64,000 bases of DNA from positions 62,001 to 126,000 of the forward strand of contig ONEB01000001.1 of NCBI GenBank assembly GCA_900316745.1, given 5' to 3'. Origin of the DNA: an uncultured Eubacteriales bacterium (lineage in GTDB: Bacteria > Bacillota > Clostridia > Oscillospirales > Oscillospiraceae). The position numbers and the translations under genes were made by a program. Each line of letters opens with the position of its first letter. Position 1 is the stretch's first letter. This document shows positions 50,399 through 58,096 of the stretch, in pieces. Below the pieces are notes generated by a model. The model saw nothing but the letters and a program-made list of their open reading frames with translations. It ran no database searches and was not told the DNA's origin.

Positions 50399-51118
50399 TT
50401 ATCTGCCCGCGAGACAGAACGGCAGCTCCATGCGGTTGGCCTCGAGCAGTTCCCTGTTGCGCAGAATGTCGTCTGCCCTGCCGTCGGCGACAATCTTTCC
50501 GTCGGAGAGCAGGATCACGCGCTCGCAGGTATCGAGGATCATATCGAGATCGTGGGACGTGATGAGCTTCGTCTGCTTCAGGTCCCGGATCGTGTTGATG
50601 ATGATGCGGCGGTTGTAGGGATCGAGCGCGGCGGTGGGCTCGTCCATCAGGATCGCCTCCGGCTCCATGGCAAGGATTGTCGCGATCGCCGCCATGCGCT
50701 TTTCGCCGCCGGATATGCGGTGGTTGTGGCGGTGCTTCAGATCCTCCAGCCCAAGCTGGGCGAGCACGGCGTCCACGCGCTGCTCGGCTTGATCACGCGG
50801 CACGCCGTAATTCAGCGGCGCGAACATCATGTCCTCATACACCGTGGGCATGAACATCTGGTGGTCGGAGTTTTGCAGCACAAAGCCGAGCTTGCGCCGG
50901 ATCTGGCTGAGCGTCGTTTTCTGCACGGGCGTGCCGTCCACAAGCACCTCTCCCTCGCCGGAGACAAGCCCCAGCAGGAGCTTCATGACGGTGGACTTCC
51001 CCGCACCGTTGGCGCCGATCAGCCCCACGCTCTGCCCCGCCTCGATGCGGAACGAAAGATGCTCGATCACGGGCGTGCCGCGCTCATAGGAAAAGGATAC
51101 ATCCTTGAATTCGATCAT
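50399..51118 (-). CDS. cbiO: Cobalt/nickel ECF transporter ATPase CbiO
   Basis: 239-residue ABC ATPase. Walker A GANGAGKSTV, Q-loop LGFVLQNSDHQMFMPTVYED (typical ECF ATPase), signature SGGEKRMAAIATIL, Walker B AILMDEPTAALD. Start at 51118 with GAGGTAAG overlapping the cbiQ stop. Powers metal uptake with CbiM and CbiQ. Confidence 0.94.
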   Translation of the reverse strand: MIEFKDVSFSYERGTPVIEHLSFRIEAGQSVGLIGANGAGKSTVMKLLLGLVSGEGEVLVDGTPVQKTTLSQIRRKLGFVLQNSDHQMFMPTVYEDMMFAPLNYGVPRDQAEQRVDAVLAQLGLEDLKHRHNHRISGGEKRMAAIATILAMEPEAILMDEPTAALDPYNRRIIINTIRDLKQTKLITSHDLDMILDTCERVILLSDGKIVADGRADDILRNRELLEANRMELPFCLAGR

Positions 51119-51124
51119 GATTTC

Positions 51125-51928
51125 TTACCTCACAAGCAGTCTGCCCAGCGTCTCCGCCAGGTTTACATAACGCAGCAGCAGGCACAGCGCCGAAATACCG
51201 AGCGCATAGGCCGCGTCCACCGCGCCAAAGGGGCTGGTTTTGGCGTAGCGGAACTCGCCCTCATAGCCGCGCAGCAGCATGCTCGAATAGAGCTCCTGCG
51301 CCCGGTCCATGCTGCGCAGCAGCACCTGTCCGAGAAACGAGCCCCACGCCGAGATGTGGATGCCCTTCTGCCCCGGGGCGCGCAGGTGGTAGGCGTCCGT
51401 CATGATGGCGAGCTCCTCCGTCATGACGCCGACATACCGGTACGTCAAAAGCAGCAGCGTCACAAGCATGCTCGGCACATGCAGCCGTCTGAGCGCGGCG
51501 CACAGGCTGTCGATCGGCGTCGTCGCGATGAGCAGAAACGACATCATCAGGCAGAAGACGCCCTTGAGCATCAGACTCAGCATGGACACCACGCCGCCCG
51601 ACACCGCGACCGAGCCGACATAGAACATCGGCGCGCGGTCAAAGAGCGGATTGAACAGGCCAACAGCCATCACGAGCGGGAGCACAATGCGCAGCTTATA
51701 AAAGCAGGTGCGCACCGGGATGCCGCTCACCTGAAACAGAAACACCGGGATGAGCACCATCACGGCAAGACCGCTGAGCTGATATTTATTGAAAGACACC
51801 GTCACAACGATGTAAACCACCGTCGCGATCAGCTTCGAGAGCGGGCTCAGCCGGTGGATCGGAGAGTCCTGCGCCGCGAGGGCGTCCATTTCGGACAGCT
51901 CATGCAGCGCTTTTTCCATCTTGTTCAT
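51125..51928 (-). CDS. cbiQ: Cobalt/nickel ECF transporter transmembrane protein CbiQ
   Basis: 267-residue T-component with about five helices. Opening MDALAAQDSPIHRLSPLSKL is the CbiQ signature, and coupling-helix region near LRAPGQKGIHISAWGSFLGQ. Start at 51928 after AAAGGGCGAACT. A 9-bp hairpin AAGGGACAC/GTGTCCCTT (51951-51975) lies between cbiM and cbiQ. The RYVNLAE segment contains a TTATGTAAAC motif. Confidence 0.92.
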   Translation of the reverse strand: MNKMEKALHELSEMDALAAQDSPIHRLSPLSKLIATVVYIVVTVSFNKYQLSGLAVMVLIPVFLFQVSGIPVRTCFYKLRIVLPLVMAVGLFNPLFDRAPMFYVGSVAVSGGVVSMLSLMLKGVFCLMMSFLLIATTPIDSLCAALRRLHVPSMLVTLLLLTYRYVGVMTEELAIMTDAYHLRAPGQKGIHISAWGSFLGQVLLRSMDRAQELYSSMLLRGYEGEFRYAKTSPFGAVDAAYALGISALCLLLRYVNLAETLGRLLVR

Positions 51929-51997
51929 AGTTCGCCCTTTACACGGCTATAAGGGACACCGAAAAAGTGTCCCTTGCAGCCGATATTGAAATACTGT

Positions 51998-53044
51998 TTA
52001 TTTACTGTGCTTCTTGCGGAAGAAGCCTCCCGCTAAGCATATAAGGAGCGCGACAGCCGCGACCATCGCCGCGCCCACGATACCGGAGACGGTGGTACCG
52101 GCGGCGGAGTCGCTGTTTGTAAATGCATAGTCCGGAAGGAGCGAGGTATGCTCCTGGATGGCGGCCGCCTTGTCGGCAGCGTCGCTCTGCACTCCGAAGT
52201 CGTCTTCATCAAGCGCCATGTTTTCAGCGTAGCCGGCCTCGGCATTGCCGAAGAGCGCCCACTCCAGACCGTCGGGGTTGGAGCTCGCGAGCAGGCTCAA
52301 ACCGCCGCCCACGACAAGCGCCACAACGGCGAGGATGGCGATGGTGGCCTTGAGGCTGCGCTTTGCCTCGCCCGGCCGGGCATTCACGTCACGCAGCAGC
52401 TCCGGGCGGGACTCGAACACGAACACCAGCACGGCGGACGTGATGAGACCCTCGATGAGTCCGATGGCAAGGTGAATGGGCTGCATCAGCGCGACGAACG
52501 CGCCGAACGGCAGCTCCGTGATGCCGGAGAGGCTCGTCTCCAGAACGACGGAGAGGGCGCCGAGCTGCAGGGTGATCACACAGCCGAGGATGCTGGCGAG
52601 GATGATCCGCGCGCGCTGCGCGCCCTTGCCGGAGCCGAAGAGTCCGGAGCGCATGATCGGGCGCCAGATCAGGTAATAGCCGACAAAGCAGCCGTAAAAC
52701 GCCATGTTCCAGACGTTCGCGCCGAGGGCGAGCAGGCCGCCGTCGGCAAAGAACAGGCATTGGATCGCGAGGATCACGATCATGGATAAAAATCCCGCCT
52801 GCGGGCCTAAGAGCGCCGAGAGCAGCATGCCGCCGCACATGTGGCCGGAGGAACCCGTGCCGGGGATCGTATAGTTGATCATCTGACCGGCGAACACGAG
52901 CGCCGCCGCGACCGCCATGGTCGGGAGCTTTTGCGGCTCGTCGTCCTTTCTGAGCTTATGGACGGAGATCCCGGCGGTCACGCCGGAGGCCGCATACATC
53001 GTTGCCGCTACCGCAGGAGCGAGCAATGCGTCTGCCATGTGCAT
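51998..53044 (-). CDS. cbiM: CbiM-CbiN-like fused substrate-binding component
   Basis: 348-residue S-component. Residues 1-210 are CbiM: the N-terminal MHMADALL fits the conserved Met-His metal-binding start, and GTGSSGHMCGGMLLSALLGP is the core signature. Residues about 230-345 are a CbiN/PDGLE-like part with SSNPDGLEWALFG and a last membrane helix, so CbiM and CbiN are one chain. Start at 53044 after GGAGGTGTTTTT. Nickel or cobalt cannot be separated from sequence alone; larBCE in the window makes nickel attractive. Confidence 0.92.
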   Translation of the reverse strand: MHMADALLAPAVAATMYAASGVTAGISVHKLRKDDEPQKLPTMAVAAALVFAGQMINYTIPGTGSSGHMCGGMLLSALLGPQAGFLSMIVILAIQCLFFADGGLLALGANVWNMAFYGCFVGYYLIWRPIMRSGLFGSGKGAQRARIILASILGCVITLQLGALSVVLETSLSGITELPFGAFVALMQPIHLAIGLIEGLITSAVLVFVFESRPELLRDVNARPGEAKRSLKATIAILAVVALVVGGGLSLLASSNPDGLEWALFGNAEAGYAENMALDEDDFGVQSDAADKAAAIQEHTSLLPDYAFTNSDSAAGTTVSGIVGAAMVAAVALLICLAGGFFRKKHSK

Positions 53045-53086
53045 AAAAACACCTCCAAAACTGGGCTTTCGTGATTTATTAAGATA

Positions 53087-53115
53087 AATTTATACCCTGC
53101 GGCGACCGCCTGCAA
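53087..53115 (-). promoter_or_regulatory. Promoter of cbiMNQO
   Basis: Minus strand TTGCAG (53110-53115), 17-base spacer, TAAATT (53087-53092). The -35 overlaps the palindromic operator. Confidence 0.5.
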
Positions 53116-53130
53116 GCCCCCCAGGGGGAT
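53113..53130 (-). promoter_or_regulatory. C/G palindrome operator, cbiM copy
   Basis: Minus strand ATCCCCCTGGGGGGCTTG, differing in one base from 13330-13347 and placed identically relative to the -35 box. Likely a metal-sensor binding site (CsoR/RcnR-like runs); the regulator is not in the window. Confidence 0.55.
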
Positions 53131-53165
53131 AAAATTTTCAACAAAACGTTCTTTTTTCCCCGCTC

Positions 53166-53194
53166 TTGACGGATGATGGATTTTTTTGTATTTT
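53166..53194 (+). promoter_or_regulatory. Promoter of DUF5662 gene
   Basis: TTGACG (53166-53171), 17-base spacer, TATTTT (53189-53194). Confidence 0.5.
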
Positions 53195-53224
53195 AATATC
53201 GTATGAAGCAAAGGAGATTCAGGG

Positions 53225-53761
53225 ATGCATCCGATCGCACATTTTAAGACCATCACAGCGCACCGCCATCTGGTGTGCCGTTACTGCTTCCGGCTGGGAC
53301 TCTACGCGCAGGGTCTGCGGCACGATCTGAGCAAGTATTCGCCCACGGAATTCTGGCGCGGAGCGAAGTACTATCAGGGCGACCGCAGTCCGAACGATGC
53401 CGAGCGTCTGGAGACCGGCACGTCCATTGCGTGGCTCCACCACAAGGGGCGCAACCGCCATCACTTTGAGTACTGGATCGACTATGTGCGCACGCCGGAC
53501 GGCTTCGGCTACGGCGGGCACAAAATGCCGCTGAAATATGTTGCCGAGATGTTCTGCGACCGAATTGCCGCAAGCCGCATCTACCTCGGCGATCAGTATA
53601 CGAACGACGCGCCCTATCACTATTTCATGCAGTCGCGCGACCTGATCCTGATCCACAGGGAGACGGGTGACGAGCTGGAAAAAATGCTCACCGTCCTGAA
53701 GGACGAGGGCGAGGACGCAGCGTTCCGATATGTCAGAAAGCGGCTGAAAGAAGCAAAATAA
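53225..53761 (+). CDS. DUF5662 family protein
   Basis: 178-residue His-rich protein of the DUF5662 type, found in Clostridia. LRHDLSKYSPTEFWRGAKYY, then SIAWLHHKGRNRHHFEYWID carry many His and Asp residues in a metal-hydrolase-like arrangement reminiscent of HD proteins. Function unknown. ATG 53225 follows GGAGATTCAGGG. The ABC-exporter gene begins 19 bases downstream, so they are probably co-transcribed. Confidence 0.85.
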   Translation: MHPIAHFKTITAHRHLVCRYCFRLGLYAQGLRHDLSKYSPTEFWRGAKYYQGDRSPNDAERLETGTSIAWLHHKGRNRHHFEYWIDYVRTPDGFGYGGHKMPLKYVAEMFCDRIAASRIYLGDQYTNDAPYHYFMQSRDLILIHRETGDELEKMLTVLKDEGEDAAFRYVRKRLKEAK

Positions 53762-53779
53762 CAGCAAGGGGGAATCTGT

Positions 53780-56053
53780 ATGCCGCCTCCCGGAGGTCCG
53801 CGCCGGTATCTCACCGATGAGGAAAAGAAAAACCGCCCCAAAGTGACGCTGCCGCTTATAAAGCGCGTGTTCTCTTGGCTCGCGCCGTACAAAAAGCAGA
53901 TGGCGCTGGTGCTGCTGTGCATTCTGGTGTCGTCGGTATTCTCCCTGCTGCCCTCGGTGCTCACCGGGCGCATCATCGACGAGGGACTCATCGGCCGCAG
54001 CATGCCCAGGCTTGTGAAGTTCATCGTCCTGTCCTTCGCCGTGACGATCGCCGCAAACCTGATCGGCGTGGCGGAGAGCTACTTAAACAGCTGGATCGCC
54101 GAGCACATCACGTTCGACATGCGCGGGCAGATGTACCGGCACCTCCAGCGCATGAGCCAGTCGTTTTTCACCACGAACAACCAGGGCGACATCATCACGC
54201 GCATGACGAGCGACATTTCCGGCGTGCGCCAGATCATCACGAGCACGCTCACGAGCATCCTCTCCAATTCCGTGACGCTCATTGCGGCGCTCGTGATCAT
54301 GTACCGCCAGAACTGGGTGCTCGCGACGCTGGGTCTCATCATCGTGCCGCTCTTCGCCCTGCCGACGCGCGCCGCGGGCAAGACCCGCTGGGCGCTCACG
54401 AACGAGGTGCAGGCGGTCAACGACGATATCAACGGCATCCTGAATGAGAAGCTCTCCGTCTCCGGGCAGCTGCTTGTAAAGCTCTTCGGCCGCGAGGACG
54501 ACGAATTCGAAACGTATCAGGAAGTCAACGGCAGGCTCGTGAAGCTCAACATCCGCGAGGGCATGGCGGGCCGCTGGTTCCGCGTCGTGATCTCGACGGT
54601 CTCGAGCGTTGGGCCGATGCTTCTCTATCTCGTGGGCGGCATCCTCATGATGCGGTATGACGCCGACCTCTCCGTCGGCGATATCACGGTGCTCGTGACG
54701 CTCCTGGGGCGCATGTACGGGCCGGTGAACAATCTATTGAACATTCAGGTGGACTGGATCCGCTCGATGGCGCTCTTTACACGGATCTTTGATTACTTTG
54801 ATATGCCGATCGAGATTCAAAACGCGCCCGATGCCATCACGCCCGACCACGCAGACGGCGCTGTGGCGTTCGAGAACGTGGACTTCCGCTACAATCCGGA
54901 GCGCAAGATTCTCGACGACGTGTCCTTTACGCTCGCGCCGGGGCACTCGGTCGCGATCGTCGGTCCCTCCGGCAGCGGCAAGAGCACGATCATCAATCTC
55001 ATCCCGCGCCTGTACGACGTGGAATCCGGCACGGTGAAATTCGACGGCGTCGATGTGCGCAGGCTCGATCTCAATTTCCTGCGCCGGAGCATCGGCATCG
55101 TGAGCCAGGAGACCTATCTCTTCAACGGTACGATCCGGGACAATCTGCTCTATGCCAAGCCCGAGGCGACAGACGAGGAGCTTCTGGCCGCCTGCCGCGA
55201 CGCGAACATTCTGGACTTCATCGAAAAGCAAGACGACGGTCTGGACACGATGGTAGGAAATCGGGGTTTAAAACTCTCCGGCGGCGAGAAGCAGCGCATT
55301 GCGATTGCGCGCGTGCTGCTGAAAAACCCCGCACTGCTGATCTTCGACGAGGCGACCTCGGCGCTGGATTCCATTTCCGAACGCAAGATTCAGGACGCGC
55401 TCGACCCGCTCATTGCCTCGCGCACGGCGATTCTGATCGCGCACCGGCTCTCAACGATCCTTGCCGCGGACGAGATCCTCGTCGTGAAAGACGGACGCAT
55501 CGTGGAGCGCGGCGCGCACAAAGATCTCGTCTCGGCGGGCGGCGTCTATACGGAGCTCTACGAGACGCAGTTTCGCATGGCGCTCGACACGGACACCGTG
55601 CAGGCGCGCGCAGCGCAGCCTGAGGAGACCGAGCAGCTTGTCCGCATCCGCCGCGACGCCGAACAGGACGCGCAGCAGTTTCTCCCGGCGTCCTACTTTG
55701 CCGAAAAAGCGGAGACCGTACGCGACGAGATCCGCACCGGCGACGTCTACGTCATCGGCGGCGAGACAGACGGGGCCGAGAACGTGCTCGGCTTCATCGG
55801 CCTGCAAGACGACTGCATCGCGGGCTTCTTCATCGACCGCGCGTTCCAGTCGCAGGGACTCGGCAAGCAGCTGCTGGACTACGTCAAGCAGCGATACAGC
55901 CGCCTGACGCTCGACGTTTTTGCCAAGAACAACGGCGCCGTGCGCTTCTACACCCGCGAGGGCTTTCAGATCCGAAGCAGCAGCACAGACGCTGCCACGG
56001 GCGAACAGATCTACACGATGATCTGGGAAAGCGGAGCGCGAGCCGCGAAATAA
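53780..56053 (+). CDS. ABC exporter fused to a GNAT acetyltransferase
   Basis: 757-residue fusion. Residues 1-605 are a complete MsbA/BmrA-like half-transporter: six helices (about 38-335), Walker [10 protein letters not shown] (395-403), signature LSGGE (499-503), Walker B with FDEATSALD (522-530) and H-loop His555. Residues about 612-750 are a GNAT N-acetyltransferase with YVIGG, GFIGLQDD, FIDRAFQSQGLGKQLLDYVK (acetyl-CoA loop Q690-x-x-G693-x-G695) and AVRFYTREGFQIR. The frame is continuous with no stop or slip between them. The start follows AAGGGGGAA. Substrate unknown; acetylation coupled to export is a possibility. Confidence 0.9.
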   Translation: MPPPGGPRRYLTDEEKKNRPKVTLPLIKRVFSWLAPYKKQMALVLLCILVSSVFSLLPSVLTGRIIDEGLIGRSMPRLVKFIVLSFAVTIAANLIGVAESYLNSWIAEHITFDMRGQMYRHLQRMSQSFFTTNNQGDIITRMTSDISGVRQIITSTLTSILSNSVTLIAALVIMYRQNWVLATLGLIIVPLFALPTRAAGKTRWALTNEVQAVNDDINGILNEKLSVSGQLLVKLFGREDDEFETYQEVNGRLVKLNIREGMAGRWFRVVISTVSSVGPMLLYLVGGILMMRYDADLSVGDITVLVTLLGRMYGPVNNLLNIQVDWIRSMALFTRIFDYFDMPIEIQNAPDAITPDHADGAVAFENVDFRYNPERKILDDVSFTLAPGHSVAIVGPSGSGKSTIINLIPRLYDVESGTVKFDGVDVRRLDLNFLRRSIGIVSQETYLFNGTIRDNLLYAKPEATDEELLAACRDANILDFIEKQDDGLDTMVGNRGLKLSGGEKQRIAIARVLLKNPALLIFDEATSALDSISERKIQDALDPLIASRTAILIAHRLSTILAADEILVVKDGRIVERGAHKDLVSAGGVYTELYETQFRMALDTDTVQARAAQPEETEQLVRIRRDAEQDAQQFLPASYFAEKAETVRDEIRTGDVYVIGGETDGAENVLGFIGLQDDCIAGFFIDRAFQSQGLGKQLLDYVKQRYSRLTLDVFAKNNGAVRFYTREGFQIRSSSTDAATGEQIYTMIWESGARAAK

Positions 56054-56065
56054 AATCCCCTCTCA

Positions 56066-56095
56066 TTGACAAAGCGCGGCTCGGTGTGCTATCGT
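56066..56095 (+). promoter_or_regulatory. Promoter overlapped by a long hairpin
   Basis: TTGACA (56066-56071), 18-base spacer, TATCGT (56090-56095). AGCGCGGCTC (56073) and GAGCCGCGCT (56105) form a 10-bp stem with an inner GGTG..GCTA/TAGC-ACC pairing spanning the -10. Confidence 0.5.
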
Positions 56096-56150
56096 AGCAC
56101 CAATGAGCCGCGCTGTTATCATGCGCAAACAGAAGGAGAGTTGATGGAAC

Positions 56151-57239
56151 ATGTTCTGTACCAAATGCGGCGCTCAGCTGCCGGAGGGCGTGAAGTTCTG
56201 CACGAGCTGCGGCGCGCCGGTCAAGACGATTGCCGCTGCCCAGGCGCCGGTCGAGCAGACAAGCGACACCTTCGTGCCCGTTTACGCCCCGGAGGCTCCC
56301 GCGGCGCCGGTTGAAGCAAAAAAGAAGAAAAAGGTCTGGCCGATCGTACTCACGGTCGCGCTCATCGCGCTGATCGCGGCTGCGGTGTGCGCGGTGCTGT
56401 TTGTCCCCGCCGTGCACGACATGGTGTTCGGTGTGGAGGAGCTCTCGTTTGCGGAGGGCAAGCTCGAGCTTCCCGTCGGTGACAAGCTGGATCTCACGGA
56501 TGAGCTCGACGCGGGCAAGCGCGATGCGAGCGATCTGAAGTGGTCTTCCGACGATGAGAACGTCGCCACTGTGAAAAACGGCGTCGTCACCGCCGTCGGC
56601 GTCGGCGAATGCCGCATCACGGTCGAAGACAAGGAGCACGACGACGTGTCCGACGAGCTGCGCGTGACGGTCTATGAAAAGGTACTGCGCTTCGAAGAAG
56701 ATGAGATCACGCTCAAGGTCGGCGAGACTGCCGAGCTGAAGCTCGTAACCGAGCACATCAACAGCGAGACAACGATGGACGTGTCGAACTCTGACACGAA
56801 CGTGGCAAGTCTGGATGGCTGGACGGTCACGGCGCTCTCCGCCGGACAGACGATCATCACCGTGAAAGGCGACGGCAAGGAAGCCTCTGTGACCGTCACG
56901 GTCGAGGCCGAGGCACCGAGCCCCGAGCCGGTGGATGTCGCGGCGGCGGTCGCGCAGATCCGCTCCTGGTACTACACGCCCGGCAGCGGCGATGTCCGCC
57001 GTGAGGTCGCGGCAGGCGCCGGCGGCTGGAACTACGGACGGGAATATCTCTTCCACGACGGTCAGCTCGTATTCGCCTTTGTCCACGACGGCAATGACCA
57101 GAACCGTCTGTATTTTCAGGACGGCAAACTGATCTTCGTCATCGCGCCCGACCGCACGGAGCTCTCCGGAGACGCCGTCGCTCCCTATCAGGGCATGGCA
57201 GATCAGGCAAAAACCGACAGTCTCAATTACGCGCCGTAA
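56151..57239 (+). CDS. Zinc-ribbon membrane protein with Ig-like (BIG2) domains
   Basis: 362-residue protein. Cytoplasmic N-terminal zinc ribbon CTKCG...CTSCG (residues 3-20), a Pro/Ala linker, KKKKK and one membrane helix (about 64-88), then two bacterial Ig-like domains outside (about 95-175 and 178-256; LKWSSDDENVATVKNGVVTA is the BIG2 signature). The C-terminal 100 residues are unrecognised, with WNYGREYLFHDGQLVFAFVH. The start follows GAAGGAGAGTTGATGGAAC. Probably a surface or signalling protein of unknown function. Confidence 0.85.
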   Translation: MFCTKCGAQLPEGVKFCTSCGAPVKTIAAAQAPVEQTSDTFVPVYAPEAPAAPVEAKKKKKVWPIVLTVALIALIAAAVCAVLFVPAVHDMVFGVEELSFAEGKLELPVGDKLDLTDELDAGKRDASDLKWSSDDENVATVKNGVVTAVGVGECRITVEDKEHDDVSDELRVTVYEKVLRFEEDEITLKVGETAELKLVTEHINSETTMDVSNSDTNVASLDGWTVTALSAGQTIITVKGDGKEASVTVTVEAEAPSPEPVDVAAAVAQIRSWYYTPGSGDVRREVAAGAGGWNYGREYLFHDGQLVFAFVHDGNDQNRLYFQDGKLIFVIAPDRTELSGDAVAPYQGMADQAKTDSLNYAP

Positions 57240-57257
57240 CAATTCCGGTATAAATTC

Positions 57258-57298
57258 CCTCATGGGCGGACATACTGCCCATGAGGTGATTTTTTTTG
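57258..57298 (+). terminator. Rho-independent terminator
   Basis: CCTCATGGGC pairs with GCCCATGAGG, loop GGACATACT, followed by TGATTTTTTTT. Confidence 0.9.
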
Positions 57299-57319
57299 TG
57301 TAAGAACACAAAAAAATCA

Positions 57320-57437
57320 TAACAATTGCGTGCTGCTCGCCCCTGACGGGGCAACCGCAGCACATGCAAAAGATCTCCATCTGCCGCTGGTTGGAGATGC
57401 GGGAAATACGGATAACGGCAGCGGCAGAATGGAGATC
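57320..57437 (+). promoter_or_regulatory. Structured leader that sequesters the ribosome site of the CotF-like gene
   Basis: Hairpin 1: GTGCTG (about 57330) with CAGCAC (57356) enclosing GCCCC/GGGGC. Hairpin 2: GATCTCCATCTGCCGCTG (57372-57389) pairs with 57419-57437 (CAGCGGCAG, one bulged A, ATGGAGATC), 18 bp in all. The second arm contains the GGAGA ribosome site of the gene starting at 57443. The hairpin-2 loop has another GGAGAT (57393-57398) that could pair with the same ATCTCC, offering an alternative fold that frees the ribosome site. Confidence 0.65.
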
Positions 57438-57442
57438 ATGTT

Positions 57443-57904
57443 ATGAACAGCAATCTTACCCCCAAAGAATGCAGCCTGCTCACCGAGCTCAAAGGACAGG
57501 AGCAGCTCTGCATCCAGAAGTACCGCCGCAGCTCCGAGGCCGCTGTGGACGGACAGCTCAAGGGCCTGTTCAGCCACATTGCGGACATCGAGCAGCAGCA
57601 CTTCGACACGCTGACCCAGATCGAAAACGGCAGCGTCCCGCAGCCGAAAGCTGCCGGCAAGACAACGCCGCCGACCTTCACCGAGATGTACGGCACCGCC
57701 GACACGCCCGACAAGCAGAACGACTGCTACCTCTGCACCGATACCCTCACCATGGAAAAGCACGCCTCCGGTCTCTATGACACGAGCGTGTTCGAATTCC
57801 GCGACGAGAACATCCGCAAAAACCTCAACCACATCCAGGCCGAGGAGCAGGAGCACGGCAAGATGATTTACGACTATATGTCCACCAATCACATGTACGG
57901 CTAA
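57443..57904 (+). CDS. CotF-like spore coat / ferritin-like protein
   Basis: 153-residue helical protein like the CotF spore-coat family. Two long helical pairs: LTPKECSLLTELKGQEQLCI with IEQQHFDTLTQIE, and CYLCTDTLTMEKHASGLYDT with IQAEEQEHGKMIYDYM. Repeated Glu and His (EQQH, EEQEHG) recall ferritin-like di-iron helices. It is encoded behind a leader that hides its ribosome site, so translation is probably regulated. Sporulation role cannot be shown from this window. Confidence 0.8.
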   Translation: MNSNLTPKECSLLTELKGQEQLCIQKYRRSSEAAVDGQLKGLFSHIADIEQQHFDTLTQIENGSVPQPKAAGKTTPPTFTEMYGTADTPDKQNDCYLCTDTLTMEKHASGLYDTSVFEFRDENIRKNLNHIQAEEQEHGKMIYDYMSTNHMYG

Positions 57905-57946
57905 AGCCCAATTCAATCACGTTGCGATTGAATTGGAAAGTCTTGC

Positions 57947-58092
57947 ACTCCGCAGGGCGCTCTTGGACGAAAGTACGACTTTCGCGAAAAGAGCGCCCTG
58001 CTTCGTGAGCGGAGTTTTCCACGTCACGGCGAAGCCGCGGCGGGAAAACGATTGTATGCTATTTGCCGCTGCGGCGGCAAACTCTGCGAGGC
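57947..58092 (+). repeat. Hairpin-rich intergenic repeat, copy 2
   Basis: Outer stem ACTCCGC (57947) / GCGGAGT (58009), inner stem AGGGCGCTCTT (57954) / AAGAGCGCCCT (57989), conserved GGACGAAAGT and ACTTTCGCGAA inside, and 3' bulge with TTCGTGAG. A middle stem GTTTTCC/GGAAAAC (58014, 58042) follows. The end 58059-58092 is identical to 17197-17230. A separate hairpin CCAATTCAATC/GATTGAATTGG (57908-57936), probably the coat-gene terminator, precedes it. The 57905-58096 gap holds no gene. Confidence 0.75.
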
Positions 58093-58096
58093 TGTT

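Noticed and set aside
53045-53215. Cobalamin or NiCo riboswitch upstream of cbiM
   Set aside because: The gap is short, lacks a B12-box and the four-way junction of NiCo RNAs; the palindromic operator with a promoter explains it better.
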